A model generated the notes under the pieces. The model was not told where the DNA came from and did not search any database. It saw nothing but the letters and a program-made list of their open reading frames with translations. The position numbers and the translations under genes are program-made. From Anaerolineales bacterium (GTDB lineage: Bacteria > Chloroflexota > Anaerolineae > Anaerolineales > UBA4823): 5,495 nucleotides of DNA. The stretch spans positions 1 through 5,495 of the forward strand of contig JADYYC010000427.1 in assembly GCA_020853835.1 (NCBI GenBank), read 5' to 3'. Shown piece by piece: positions 1 through 5,495 of the stretch; the first letter of the stretch is position 1, and each line of letters starts with the position of its first letter.

Positions 1-1751
1 GTATACAGGTTGAAGTATTTGCCGCGCTTCAAGAGCAGCTCGTTGTGAGTGCCGATTTCCATAATCCGGCCGTTTTCAATCAGGATGATGCGGTCGGCAC
101 GGCGGATAGTTGAAAGCCGGTGGGCGATGACGAAGCTGGTGCGGTCTCGCATCAGATTCTCCATCCCCTGTTGGATCAGCGCCTCAGTCAGAGTGTCCAC
201 CGAGCTCGTTGCCTCATCCATGATAAAGATCTGTGGATTGGCGAGGAGCGCCCTGGCAAGGCTGACCAACTGTTTCTGACCGGTCGAGAGCAAGTTCCCG
301 CTCTCTCCGACATCCTGGAGGTACCCTTTTTCCTGGCGGATGATGAACTCGTGAGCGCCAGCCAGTTTTGCGGCTTCCTCGACTTCCTGGTCGGTGGCTT
401 CCAGCCGGCCATAACGGATGTTATCCATGATCGAGCCGGAGAAGAGGTGCGGCGTCTGGAGGACGATGCCGATGCGGGACTGGATGGAGCGCTGAGTAAA
501 CTGCGTATAGTCAACACCGTTTATCAGTATTTTTCCACGCGTTGGTTCATAGAAACGACAGATCAGGTTGACGATCGTCGTCTTGCCGCCGCCGGTAGGG
601 CCGACCAGGGCAATGGTTTCGCCGTGGCTGACGTGCAAGCTGAAATCTTGCAGCACCGGCTTCTCGGGGTCGTAGTAAAAATCCACCTGGTCGAAGACGA
701 TGTCGCCCGTCAGGTCGCCGGAATCGACAGCCCCAGGGCGGTCTTGCAGCTCAGGCACCGCGTCGATCAGCGAAAACATCCTTTCTGCAGACGCAATCGA
801 TTGCTGCATTTCAGCGTAAACCCGTGCGAGGTCTTGGATGGGCCACATGATAAAGAGGATGTACGACACGAACGCCTGAATGCCGCCGATCGTGATCGCC
901 CCCGTCGCCACGCTCAGGCCGCCGTACCAGGCAACCGCGCCCAGCGCAAACGCGCTGATGATCTGGACGGTGGGCAGGAACAGGGCGGATAACCAGGCGG
1001 CGCGATAGCTGGCGCGGTACATTTCCGAGGTCAGGCCGTGGAATTCCTGGATGTTTTCATCTTCCCGGCCCAGCGCTTTAACCACATGCACGCCGGTGAT
1101 GTTCTCGTTGAACGCCCCGGTGATCTTGGAGTTCATCTTCCTGGCGCGTCGAAATTCATCGAGGATCTTCTTGCGAAATTGGATGGCAATCCAGGTGATC
1201 AAGGGCAGAATTGCAAGGACAAACAACCCCAAGCGCCAGTTGATCTTGAGCATGAAATAGGCCGACGTGATGATGTTCGCCAGCGCCCAAAAGACATCCA
1301 GCAGCCCCCAGGTTACCAGGTCTGAGACGCGCTCGGTATCTGAAGTAACGCGCGACATGATCCAGCCAACGGGCGTGCGGCTGTAATAGGACAACGACAG
1401 GTCCTGTAAATTGTCGACCAGTTTCTTGCGCAGGTCATAGCGCACCCGCTCGCCGAGCACGCCTGCAAGATAGACAAAGCCGAGCACCGTCACGGCCTGA
1501 ACCAGGATGAGCGCGGCGTATCTTGTGACAATCGCGACCAGCGCCTGCTTATCACCAGCCAGGATGCCGAGGTCGATGATCTGCTTGCCAAGATAGGTGA
1601 AGTAGCCATCTAAAATGGACGTGACGATGATCGAGATGATAAAACCGACCACCCATAACCAGTGCTGCTGAGTCTGGGCCAGGATGCGCAGCACGGTTTT
1701 CCCATTGAACTGGGTGGTAAATTCTTCTTCTTCGTAGAATTGAGCAGTCAT
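1..1751 (-). CDS. ABC exporter half-transporter, catalytic subunit of a heterodimer (3' end cut by window)
   Basis: This is an inner-membrane ATP-driven exporter subunit of the multidrug/lipid type: a transmembrane domain followed by a nucleotide-binding domain. 583 full codons are visible and only the C-terminal tail after the NBD is missing. Residues about 30-325 hold six hydrophobic helices (for example 31-50, 73-98, 150-170, 174-192, 258-280, 288-307). The NBD shows an aromatic A-loop (FYYD, 358-361), Walker A GPTGGGKT (384-391), Q-loop Gln432, a deviant signature LSTGQ (488-492), Walker B FIMDE with catalytic Glu513, D-loop SSVD and switch His544. The start is the ATG at 1751, preceded by AGGAG with a 7-nt spacer. 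It lies 41 nt after the stop of the other ABC gene, so the two form an operon. The intact Glu paired with a non-consensus signature marks it as the TM288/BmrD-like partner. No peptidase C39 domain is present. The substrate cannot be read from sequence. Confidence 0.95.
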   Translation of the reverse strand, partial: MTAQFYEEEEFTTQFNGKTVLRILAQTQQHWLWVVGFIISIIVTSILDGYFTYLGKQIIDLGILAGDKQALVAIVTRYAALILVQAVTVLGFVYLAGVLGERVRYDLRKKLVDNLQDLSLSYYSRTPVGWIMSRVTSDTERVSDLVTWGLLDVFWALANIITSAYFMLKINWRLGLFVLAILPLITWIAIQFRKKILDEFRRARKMNSKITGAFNENITGVHVVKALGREDENIQEFHGLTSEMYRASYRAAWLSALFLPTVQIISAFALGAVAWYGGLSVATGAITIGGIQAFVSYILFIMWPIQDLARVYAEMQQSIASAERMFSLIDAVPELQDRPGAVDSGDLTGDIVFDQVDFYYDPEKPVLQDFSLHVSHGETIALVGPTGGGKTTIVNLICRFYEPTRGKILINGVDYTQFTQRSIQSRIGIVLQTPHLFSGSIMDNIRYGRLEATDQEVEEAAKLAGAHEFIIRQEKGYLQDVGESGNLLSTGQKQLVSLARALLANPQIFIMDEATSSVDTLTEALIQQGMENLMRDRTSFVIAHRLSTIRRADRIILIENGRIMEIGTHNELLLKRGKYFNLY

Positions 1752-1758
1752 GAGCAAG

Positions 1759-1763
1759 CTCCT
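1759..1763 (-). promoter_or_regulatory. Shine-Dalgarno of the second ABC gene
   Basis: AGGAG sits 7 nt before the ATG at 1751 in the 41-nt gap between the two ABC genes. It fixes the start of the downstream subunit and shows that it is translated independently rather than by stop-start overlap. No promoter or terminator is apparent in this gap. Confidence 0.8.
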
Positions 1764-1792
1764 GTTTCTAGATGAGCGTTGACGGCCCCAGC

Positions 1793-3622
1793 TTAATCCA
1801 GGCTCTCTGTTAAAACCGGGTTTTCGGCCAGCTCGATCTCTTGTTTCAGCTCACCTTCAATGCGCGTCTGGATGTCGAAAATCTGGCGGTAGACGCCTTC
1901 AACTTCGATGAGCTGAGCATGTGTGCCTTTCTGAACGATCCGACCTTTGTCCAAAACCAGGATCAGGTCTGCGTCCATCACGCTTTGGATGCGGTGGGCG
2001 ATGATAAAGGTTGTGCGCCCGACCATCAAGTTCTCGAGAGCGCCTCTGATCTCGGACTCGGTTTCGTAGTCGACCGAGGAGGTCGAATCGTCGAGGATCA
2101 AGATGCGCGGCTCGCGCAGAATCGTCCTGGCGATAGTGACGCGCTGCATCTGCCCGCCGGAGAGGGTGACGCCTCTCTCTCCCACCAAAGTGTCATATCT
2201 TTCCGGAAAGGCAAGAACGGCGTCATGTATCGCGGCTGCCCTGGCGGCGGTCTCGAGTTCAGCGTGCTCGACCTCTCGCCCGACCCCGTACAGGATGTTG
2301 TCACGGATGGTGCGCGAGAACAGGAACGGCTCCTGTTCCACGATTCCGATCTGGCTGCGCAAGAACCGGCGCGTGTAGCGGGATAACTCGACGCCATCCA
2401 GTTTGATGGATCCGCAGGTGTATTCATAGAACCGCGGCAGCAGGTTGACCAGCGTGGTCTTTCCGGACCCCGTCAAGCCCAGCAGGGCGATTGTCTGTCC
2501 CGGTTTTACGTTGAAGCTGATATCTTGCAGCACGGGGTCCTCGTCACCGGCGTATTCAAAACATACGCCGTCGAACACAAGCTCTCCTCGAACTTCTCCG
2601 AGAGGCTGGTAATCGCCCTGATCCAGGGGCTCGCGGTTCTCTTTGATGATGTCTCTCACCCGGCCAAATGAGACCAGGCCGGTCGAAGTCTGCACGATCA
2701 GCCGTCCGAGGTTGCGCAGGGGCCAGATCAGCCACACGACCAGGCCGGCATAGGCTACATAAGTGCCGACGGTGATCGTGCCGTTGATTGTCATGATCGC
2801 GGCGATGGTCAGACCCGCGAGCATCTGGGTGGCGCAAATGATGTCCGACACAGGCCAGAACAGCGAGTGCATTGCCATCAGCTTCCGGCCCAGGATGAAC
2901 TTTTGCCAGTTTTCTTTGTCGAATTTCTCTTTCTCGTAATCCTGGCGGGCAAAGGCTTTGACGACGCGCACGCCGCTGAGGTTCTCTTGCAGCGTCGTGG
3001 TCAGCACCGCTTCCTGTTCCTGGTAAGCTTCATACGCTTTGGTGACCTTGCGAAAGAAGAACAGCGAGGCGGAAAGGATGAGCGGCATGGCTGAAATGGA
3101 AATCAACGCCAGGAACCGGTTCAAGTACATGAGCGCGGTGAAATTGACCACGAACAAGAAGACGATCCTCCCAACCCCGATGGCTTGCTCAGCAAAGAAG
3201 CGCCTGAGCGCATCGACATCAGAAGTCACCCGCTCGATCAAGTCGCCGGTCTTCGCCTGGCTGTGATAGGCGAAATTCAAGTGCTGGATGTGATCGTAGA
3301 GGTAGTCTCGCAGCTTCTGGGTGATGCCCTCGGCGGTGTAGGCTGCCAGCCTCCCGCTCAAATAGGTGAACGATCCTTCGAGCGCGGCAAGCGCGATGAA
3401 CCCCAGCGCGATCCAGGGCAGGATGCGGCTTGCAGTTGGACTTCCAACAACCTGGTCGGCGAAATAACGCAGCAATAGAAAAGTGGAGGTCTTGAACAGG
3501 GCGGAAAACCCCAGGCTGAGGTTCGCGCCGGCATAGGCGGTGCGGAAGCCGCTCATCAAGCTCCAAATGCCTTGAAATTTATTTTTCGCGATGATCTTGC
3601 TGAGGTCTTCAGGCTGATACAT
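1793..3622 (-). CDS. ABC exporter half-transporter, subunit with a degenerate ATP site
   Basis: This 609-residue half-transporter (transmembrane domain plus NBD, the usual length for the family) should heterodimerise with the ABC protein encoded 41 nt downstream. Hydrophobic helices lie at about 36-58, 67-90, 143-166, 170-190, 259-279 and 285-309. The NBD has Walker A GLTGSGKT (382-389), Q-loop Gln430, canonical LSGGQ (487-491), Walker B ILILDD with Asp512 where the catalytic Glu is expected, D-loop SSVD and switch His543. Loss of that Glu is typical of one partner in asymmetric exporters such as TM287/288 and BmrCD, so this is the TM287/BmrC-like chain. The start chosen is the ATG at 3622 (MYQPEDLSK), which has an upstream AGGGA about 10 nt away. 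An in-frame ATG at 3679 would add 19 residues but lies inside the terminator stem and has no Shine-Dalgarno. The C-terminus has an acidic tail of about 30 residues after the NBD. Expression probably depends on readthrough of the terminator just upstream. The substrate is unknown. Confidence 0.95.
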   Translation of the reverse strand: MYQPEDLSKIIAKNKFQGIWSLMSGFRTAYAGANLSLGFSALFKTSTFLLLRYFADQVVGSPTASRILPWIALGFIALAALEGSFTYLSGRLAAYTAEGITQKLRDYLYDHIQHLNFAYHSQAKTGDLIERVTSDVDALRRFFAEQAIGVGRIVFLFVVNFTALMYLNRFLALISISAMPLILSASLFFFRKVTKAYEAYQEQEAVLTTTLQENLSGVRVVKAFARQDYEKEKFDKENWQKFILGRKLMAMHSLFWPVSDIICATQMLAGLTIAAIMTINGTITVGTYVAYAGLVVWLIWPLRNLGRLIVQTSTGLVSFGRVRDIIKENREPLDQGDYQPLGEVRGELVFDGVCFEYAGDEDPVLQDISFNVKPGQTIALLGLTGSGKTTLVNLLPRFYEYTCGSIKLDGVELSRYTRRFLRSQIGIVEQEPFLFSRTIRDNILYGVGREVEHAELETAARAAAIHDAVLAFPERYDTLVGERGVTLSGGQMQRVTIARTILREPRILILDDSTSSVDYETESEIRGALENLMVGRTTFIIAHRIQSVMDADLILVLDKGRIVQKGTHAQLIEVEGVYRQIFDIQTRIEGELKQEIELAENPVLTESLD

Positions 3623-3651
3623 GGCGTGTGTTTCCCTTTTTCTGCATGTTA

Positions 3652-3687
3652 ATAAAAAAACCACGGGTCTTCCGAGCACCCGTGGTT
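3652..3687 (-). terminator. Intrinsic terminator between promoter and ABC genes (probable attenuator)
   Basis: On the minus strand AACCACGGGT (3687-3678) pairs perfectly with ACCCGTGGTT (3668-3659) around a 9-nt loop, GCTCGGAAG. Seven T residues (3660-3654) then A and TT follow, two of them forming the last stem pairs. This is a textbook Rho-independent terminator on the strand of the genes. It lies downstream of the promoter and small ORF and about 30 nt before the ABC start codon, so it would cut the transcript before the exporter is reached. It is too far from the GTPase stop (about 220 nt, with a promoter between) to be simply that gene's terminator. Regulated readthrough is inferred. Confidence 0.88.
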
Positions 3688-3717
3688 GTGAAAATCAATC
3701 AAAAAGAGGTCTTGCTT

Positions 3718-3804
3718 TCAGCCGACAGGCGCAATACGATAAGGGATGATGTCGTCAACATCGCTGGCATTCAGGTTACCAGTGCGGTTGAAAAAGCTGT
3801 TCAT
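3718..3804 (-). CDS. 28-codon leader peptide ORF upstream of the ABC operon
   Basis: The ORF runs from ATG (3804-3802) to TGA (3720-3718), giving 28 residues. It begins MNSFFNRTG, contains the acidic stretch ASDVDDII and ends PYRIAPVG. It has no signal peptide, no hydrophobic helix and no Cys. AAAGGAGG lies upstream, but the 13-nt spacing to the ATG is longer than ideal. It sits between the promoter and the intrinsic terminator, and its stop is 30 nt before the terminator stem. By analogy with the BmrB leader upstream of bmrCD, it may sense ribosome stalling rather than act as a product. There is no run of one codon type, so classical amino-acid attenuation is unlikely. Alternatives are an exported small peptide or a structured RNA with a chance ORF. 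I do not recognise a peptide family. Confidence 0.62.
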   Translation of the reverse strand: MNSFFNRTGNLNASDVDDIIPYRIAPVG

Positions 3805-3817
3805 AGAATCGCGCCTG

Positions 3818-3825
3818 CCTCCTTT
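3818..3825 (-). promoter_or_regulatory. Shine-Dalgarno of the leader ORF
   Basis: AAAGGAGG matches the 16S anti-Shine-Dalgarno almost perfectly. It lies 13 nt before the leader ATG, and no closer ATG, GTG or TTG starts an open frame. The only initiation codon it can serve nearby is the 28-codon ORF, which argues that the ORF is translated. The long spacing is odd and is occupied by the 5' arm of the long stem. Confidence 0.65.
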
Positions 3826-3847
3826 CTCACAAGAATTTGAGAGTGTT

Positions 3848-3877
3848 AGTCTACCATGCAGTAAATAAAAATGTCAA
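3848..3877 (-). promoter_or_regulatory. Sigma-70-type promoter of the leader-ABC operon
   Basis: On the minus strand a consensus -35 TTGACA (3877-3872), an 18-nt AT-rich spacer and a -10 TAGACT (3853-3848) preceded by TG at the extended -10 position. Transcription should start near 3841-3844, giving a leader of about 220 nt before the ABC start codon. It begins 28 nt after the GTPase stop, so the exporter operon has its own promoter. No convincing terminator separates it from the GTPase, so upstream transcription could also enter the leader. Confidence 0.75.
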
Positions 3878-3905
3878 GCAAATGGCAAGGCGTGTTTTGG
3901 CCCAT

Positions 3906-5495
3906 TTATTGTTTCTCTGCCGAGGCGACTTTGTCTCGCAGACGGCTGAGCTCCAGCTTGAAATCGAGCAAGGTCTTCTGTAAATTTACCAGGTTTTGCT
4001 GCTCGGCACGGACGAAACGAGTGTACGGCGAAATGGCATTGTCGATCTTTTGGGCGCTGTGATCGATTTCTTTTTGAAATTGTGCACCCAGGGTTTCTGC
4101 CAATCGCTCGCGCAGTTCGCGCAACTTTGCGCTCAATTCGGTTTTGGCCATTTTCCTTTTTGCCGGTATGATCACGAAACCCAAGGCGGCGATAAAAGTC
4201 GCCAAGAGGATGCCGGTCACGTCTGCAGCAGCAGTCGACGCGAGCACTGCGACCAATGCGCCCAGGCCAATCGCTCCCACTTCCAGCACTGCCGAGGCCG
4301 CGACCGCTTCTTGTGCGCTGTTCGCGATCTGGCGCGATTCATCGACTTTATCATAGGTATCGACGACTTGCTGGGCGTACCTTCCGACGGCCTCCATAAG
4401 CCGCTCACGATCGTATTCAAACCCGCCTGGCCCCAAATCGCCCACGATCCGATCCTGATACGCCTTGCGGCGCTCCGCGAGGTGCTCATTGACCGCCTGC
4501 CACTGGCGCAAGTCTGATTCGACCAGCCAATCTACGAGGTCGGTGACTTTGTTTTCGATCTGAGCCGGCATGTCTGCGACGACCTTGTTCTCGAATTCGG
4601 CTTGAATGCGCTCCTTGCTGAGCAGGTCGAAAACGCGCTTCAGCCGAAAGGTTTCTTCAAAATAATCCAGACCTCTCTTCTCCATCTCATAGAGCAGGTT
4701 TTCGATATCTGCCATGCGATATCTAAAATCGCGCTGCATATCTTCTTTGTACAGGCTCATCTGGCTCTCGACGTCCTCGAGCATTTCGATGTCGTCCGCC
4801 AGGGTATGGAGGCGGTTGACCACAATGGCAAGGTAACGTTCGGCCAGGTGCAAACCGACGCCCAACGGGTTCAACAATTTGATACGCACGCGGCTGGCCT
4901 CGTCCAGCGTAGAGCGGATGTAGTTTTCCAGCGGTTCGAACCTGCTCTCGGCCGACAACTCGTTCGTTGCCAGTTTTGAAGCCAGCGCCAGGCGGGCGCT
5001 GACGGGGAAAATCTCAGGGGAAACGCCAAGCAGAGCGCGCCCGTTCACGTTTACAAACTCTATGACCTGCAGGATGTCCTGATCCGATTGCAAGATATCG
5101 ATCTTGTTGATGATGACCAGGATTTTCTTGCCCCAATCGCGGATTCTTTCCATGAAAAGCCGTTCGCTCTCGGTAAACGGCCGGTCTGCGGAGGTGACAA
5201 ACAACACCAGGTCGGAGCGGGGAATGAAATCGGTCGTAATAGTCTCGTGGGATCGAATAATGGCATTCGTCCCCGGAGTATCGACGATGCTGATTTCTTT
5301 CAGCAGGTCAACCGGTAAGGTGATCTGGAGCTGGTTTTCCTTTTCCAGCGTCCTGCTTTGTGTTTCACCAAAGCGCAGAATATTGATCTGCGTGGTTGTG
5401 GGCGTGACGCCCTCGGTCAGGTACGCCTCGCCCAGGAGCGCATTGATGAAAGCGCTTTTTCCGGCGTTGTATTCTCCGACAATCACCAAAAGAAA
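3906..5495 (-). CDS. Bacterial dynamin-like GTPase (N-terminus cut by window)
   Basis: 529 codons plus TAA are visible. The frame stays open to the right edge (FLLVIVGEYNAGKS), so the true start lies outside and a TTG at 5489 is only a chance start in the P-loop strand. Numbering from the first visible codon: G1 P-loop GEYNAGKS (7-14, nt 5454-5477), G2 threonines in TPTTTQ (31-36), G3 DTPG (72-75), G4 NKID (130-133) and a G5-like SAR about 35 residues later. This is a Dynamin_N-type G domain. A long, charged, mostly helical region follows, interrupted at about 397-445 by two adjacent hydrophobic segments with a basic end (PAKRKMAK), then a coiled-coil-like C-terminus of about 80 residues. The architecture resembles bacterial dynamin-like proteins that insert a hydrophobic hairpin into membranes. 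The role is unknown; membrane remodelling or stress protection is inferred from the family. No functional link to the ABC operon is shown beyond adjacency. Confidence 0.88.
   Translation of the reverse strand, partial: FLLVIVGEYNAGKSAFINALLGEAYLTEGVTPTTTQINILRFGETQSRTLEKENQLQITLPVDLLKEISIVDTPGTNAIIRSHETITTDFIPRSDLVLFVTSADRPFTESERLFMERIRDWGKKILVIINKIDILQSDQDILQVIEFVNVNGRALLGVSPEIFPVSARLALASKLATNELSAESRFEPLENYIRSTLDEASRVRIKLLNPLGVGLHLAERYLAIVVNRLHTLADDIEMLEDVESQMSLYKEDMQRDFRYRMADIENLLYEMEKRGLDYFEETFRLKRVFDLLSKERIQAEFENKVVADMPAQIENKVTDLVDWLVESDLRQWQAVNEHLAERRKAYQDRIVGDLGPGGFEYDRERLMEAVGRYAQQVVDTYDKVDESRQIANSAQEAVAASAVLEVGAIGLGALVAVLASTAAADVTGILLATFIAALGFVIIPAKRKMAKTELSAKLRELRERLAETLGAQFQKEIDHSAQKIDNAISPYTRFVRAEQQNLVNLQKTLLDFKLELSRLRDKVASAEKQ

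Larger units (their letters stand above)
3701..3826 (-). promoter_or_regulatory. Folded leader RNA occluding the leader Shine-Dalgarno
   Basis: The RNA segment CAGGCGCGAU (3817-3808), between the Shine-Dalgarno and the leader ATG, can pair with AUUGCGCCUG (3735-3726) near the end of the leader ORF. This gives nine Watson-Crick pairs and one G-U. The adjoining GAAAGGAGG (3826-3818), which contains the Shine-Dalgarno, can pair with CCUCUUUUU (3709-3701) just after the leader stop, with two G-U pairs. Together these close a long stem around the whole small ORF. Inside it are two small hairpins, CUGGU/GCCAG and GAUGU/ACAUC. Pairings were found by eye and no energies were calculated. Confidence 0.5.

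Noticed and set aside
120..992. 290-codon plus-strand ORF
   Set aside because: It is antisense to the well-supported ABC subunit, whose Walker, signature and switch motifs lie in the opposite frame. The translation has no recognisable domain and arises from codon bias.
1752..1792. Small GAGC/GCTC inverted repeat between the ABC genes as a terminator
   Set aside because: The stem is four pairs with a 2-nt loop and no T run, so it cannot act as a terminator.
1..3622. Peptidase-containing bacteriocin exporter acting on the small peptide
   Set aside because: Neither ABC protein has an N-terminal C39 peptidase domain, and the small peptide lacks a double-glycine leader, so a bacteriocin maturation system is not supported.
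3610..3647. Twelve-codon minus-strand ORF starting at ATG 3647, overlapping the ABC start out of frame
   Set aside because: It has no Shine-Dalgarno and directly follows the terminator U-tract. It could influence ABC initiation, but nothing supports it.
3659..3687. Inverted repeat read as an operator or as a plus-strand terminator
   Set aside because: The T run follows the stem only on the minus strand, which fits an intrinsic terminator for the genes on that strand better than a protein-binding site. A dual role is not excluded.
3628..3840. 70-codon plus-strand ORF across the intergenic region
   Set aside because: It runs through the terminator, leader ORF and Shine-Dalgarno of the minus strand, and I saw no promoter or ribosome-binding site that would support it.
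3996..4517. 173-codon plus-strand ORF
   Set aside because: It is antisense to the C-terminal half of the dynamin-like GTPase; it is low-complexity shadow coding with no family resemblance.
5487..5489. TTG as start codon of the GTPase
   Set aside because: It lies within the beta strand leading into the P-loop, and the frame is open to the window edge, so the gene is truncated rather than starting here.

Overview
The window looks like an ordinary bacterial chromosome stretch of moderately high GC (mid-50s percent by eye). It holds three large genes and one very small one, all on the minus strand. The reading order is therefore from the right edge to the left: dynamin-like GTPase, short leader peptide, ABC exporter subunit A, ABC exporter subunit B. 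The protein style (paired heteromeric ABC exporters, a dynamin-family GTPase) and the sigma-70-like promoter would fit an environmental Chloroflexota (Anaerolineae-like) bacterium. That placement is a weak inference, and Bacillota or another phylum cannot be excluded. No tRNA, rRNA, CRISPR array, insertion sequence or phage signature is visible.

Right part (3906-5495): the 3' 529 codons of a bacterial dynamin-like GTPase, cut at its N-terminus by the window edge just before the P-loop. It has the full set of G motifs and a pair of adjacent hydrophobic segments inside a long helical region. This suggests a membrane-binding or membrane-remodelling protein.

Middle (3622-3905): the most interesting part. 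About 28 nt after the GTPase stop lies a near-consensus promoter (TTGACA, 18 nt, TAGACT with extended TG). It is followed by a strong Shine-Dalgarno, a 28-codon ORF, a 10-bp GC-rich intrinsic terminator with a 7-U run, and only then, about 30 nt further on, the start codon of the ABC transporter. Promoter, short ORF, terminator, then drug-exporter-type genes is the layout of ribosome-mediated transcription attenuation, known for example from bmrB-bmrCD of Bacillus subtilis. The leader RNA can also fold so that the leader's own ribosome-binding site is occluded.

Left part (1-3622): two half-size ABC exporters (six-helix transmembrane domain plus nucleotide-binding domain) in tandem, 41 nt apart. 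The first has a canonical LSGGQ but Asp in place of the catalytic Walker B Glu. The second has the catalytic Glu but a deviant LSTGQ. The two defects are complementary, as expected for an obligate heterodimer with one degenerate and one active ATP site (TM287/288, BmrCD, LmrCD type). The second gene runs off the left edge with only its C-terminal tail missing.

Working model (inference): a heterodimeric drug or lipid exporter transcribed from its own promoter and held down by a terminator. Readthrough would depend on how ribosomes behave on a 28-residue leader peptide, so that a translation inhibitor could induce the pump.
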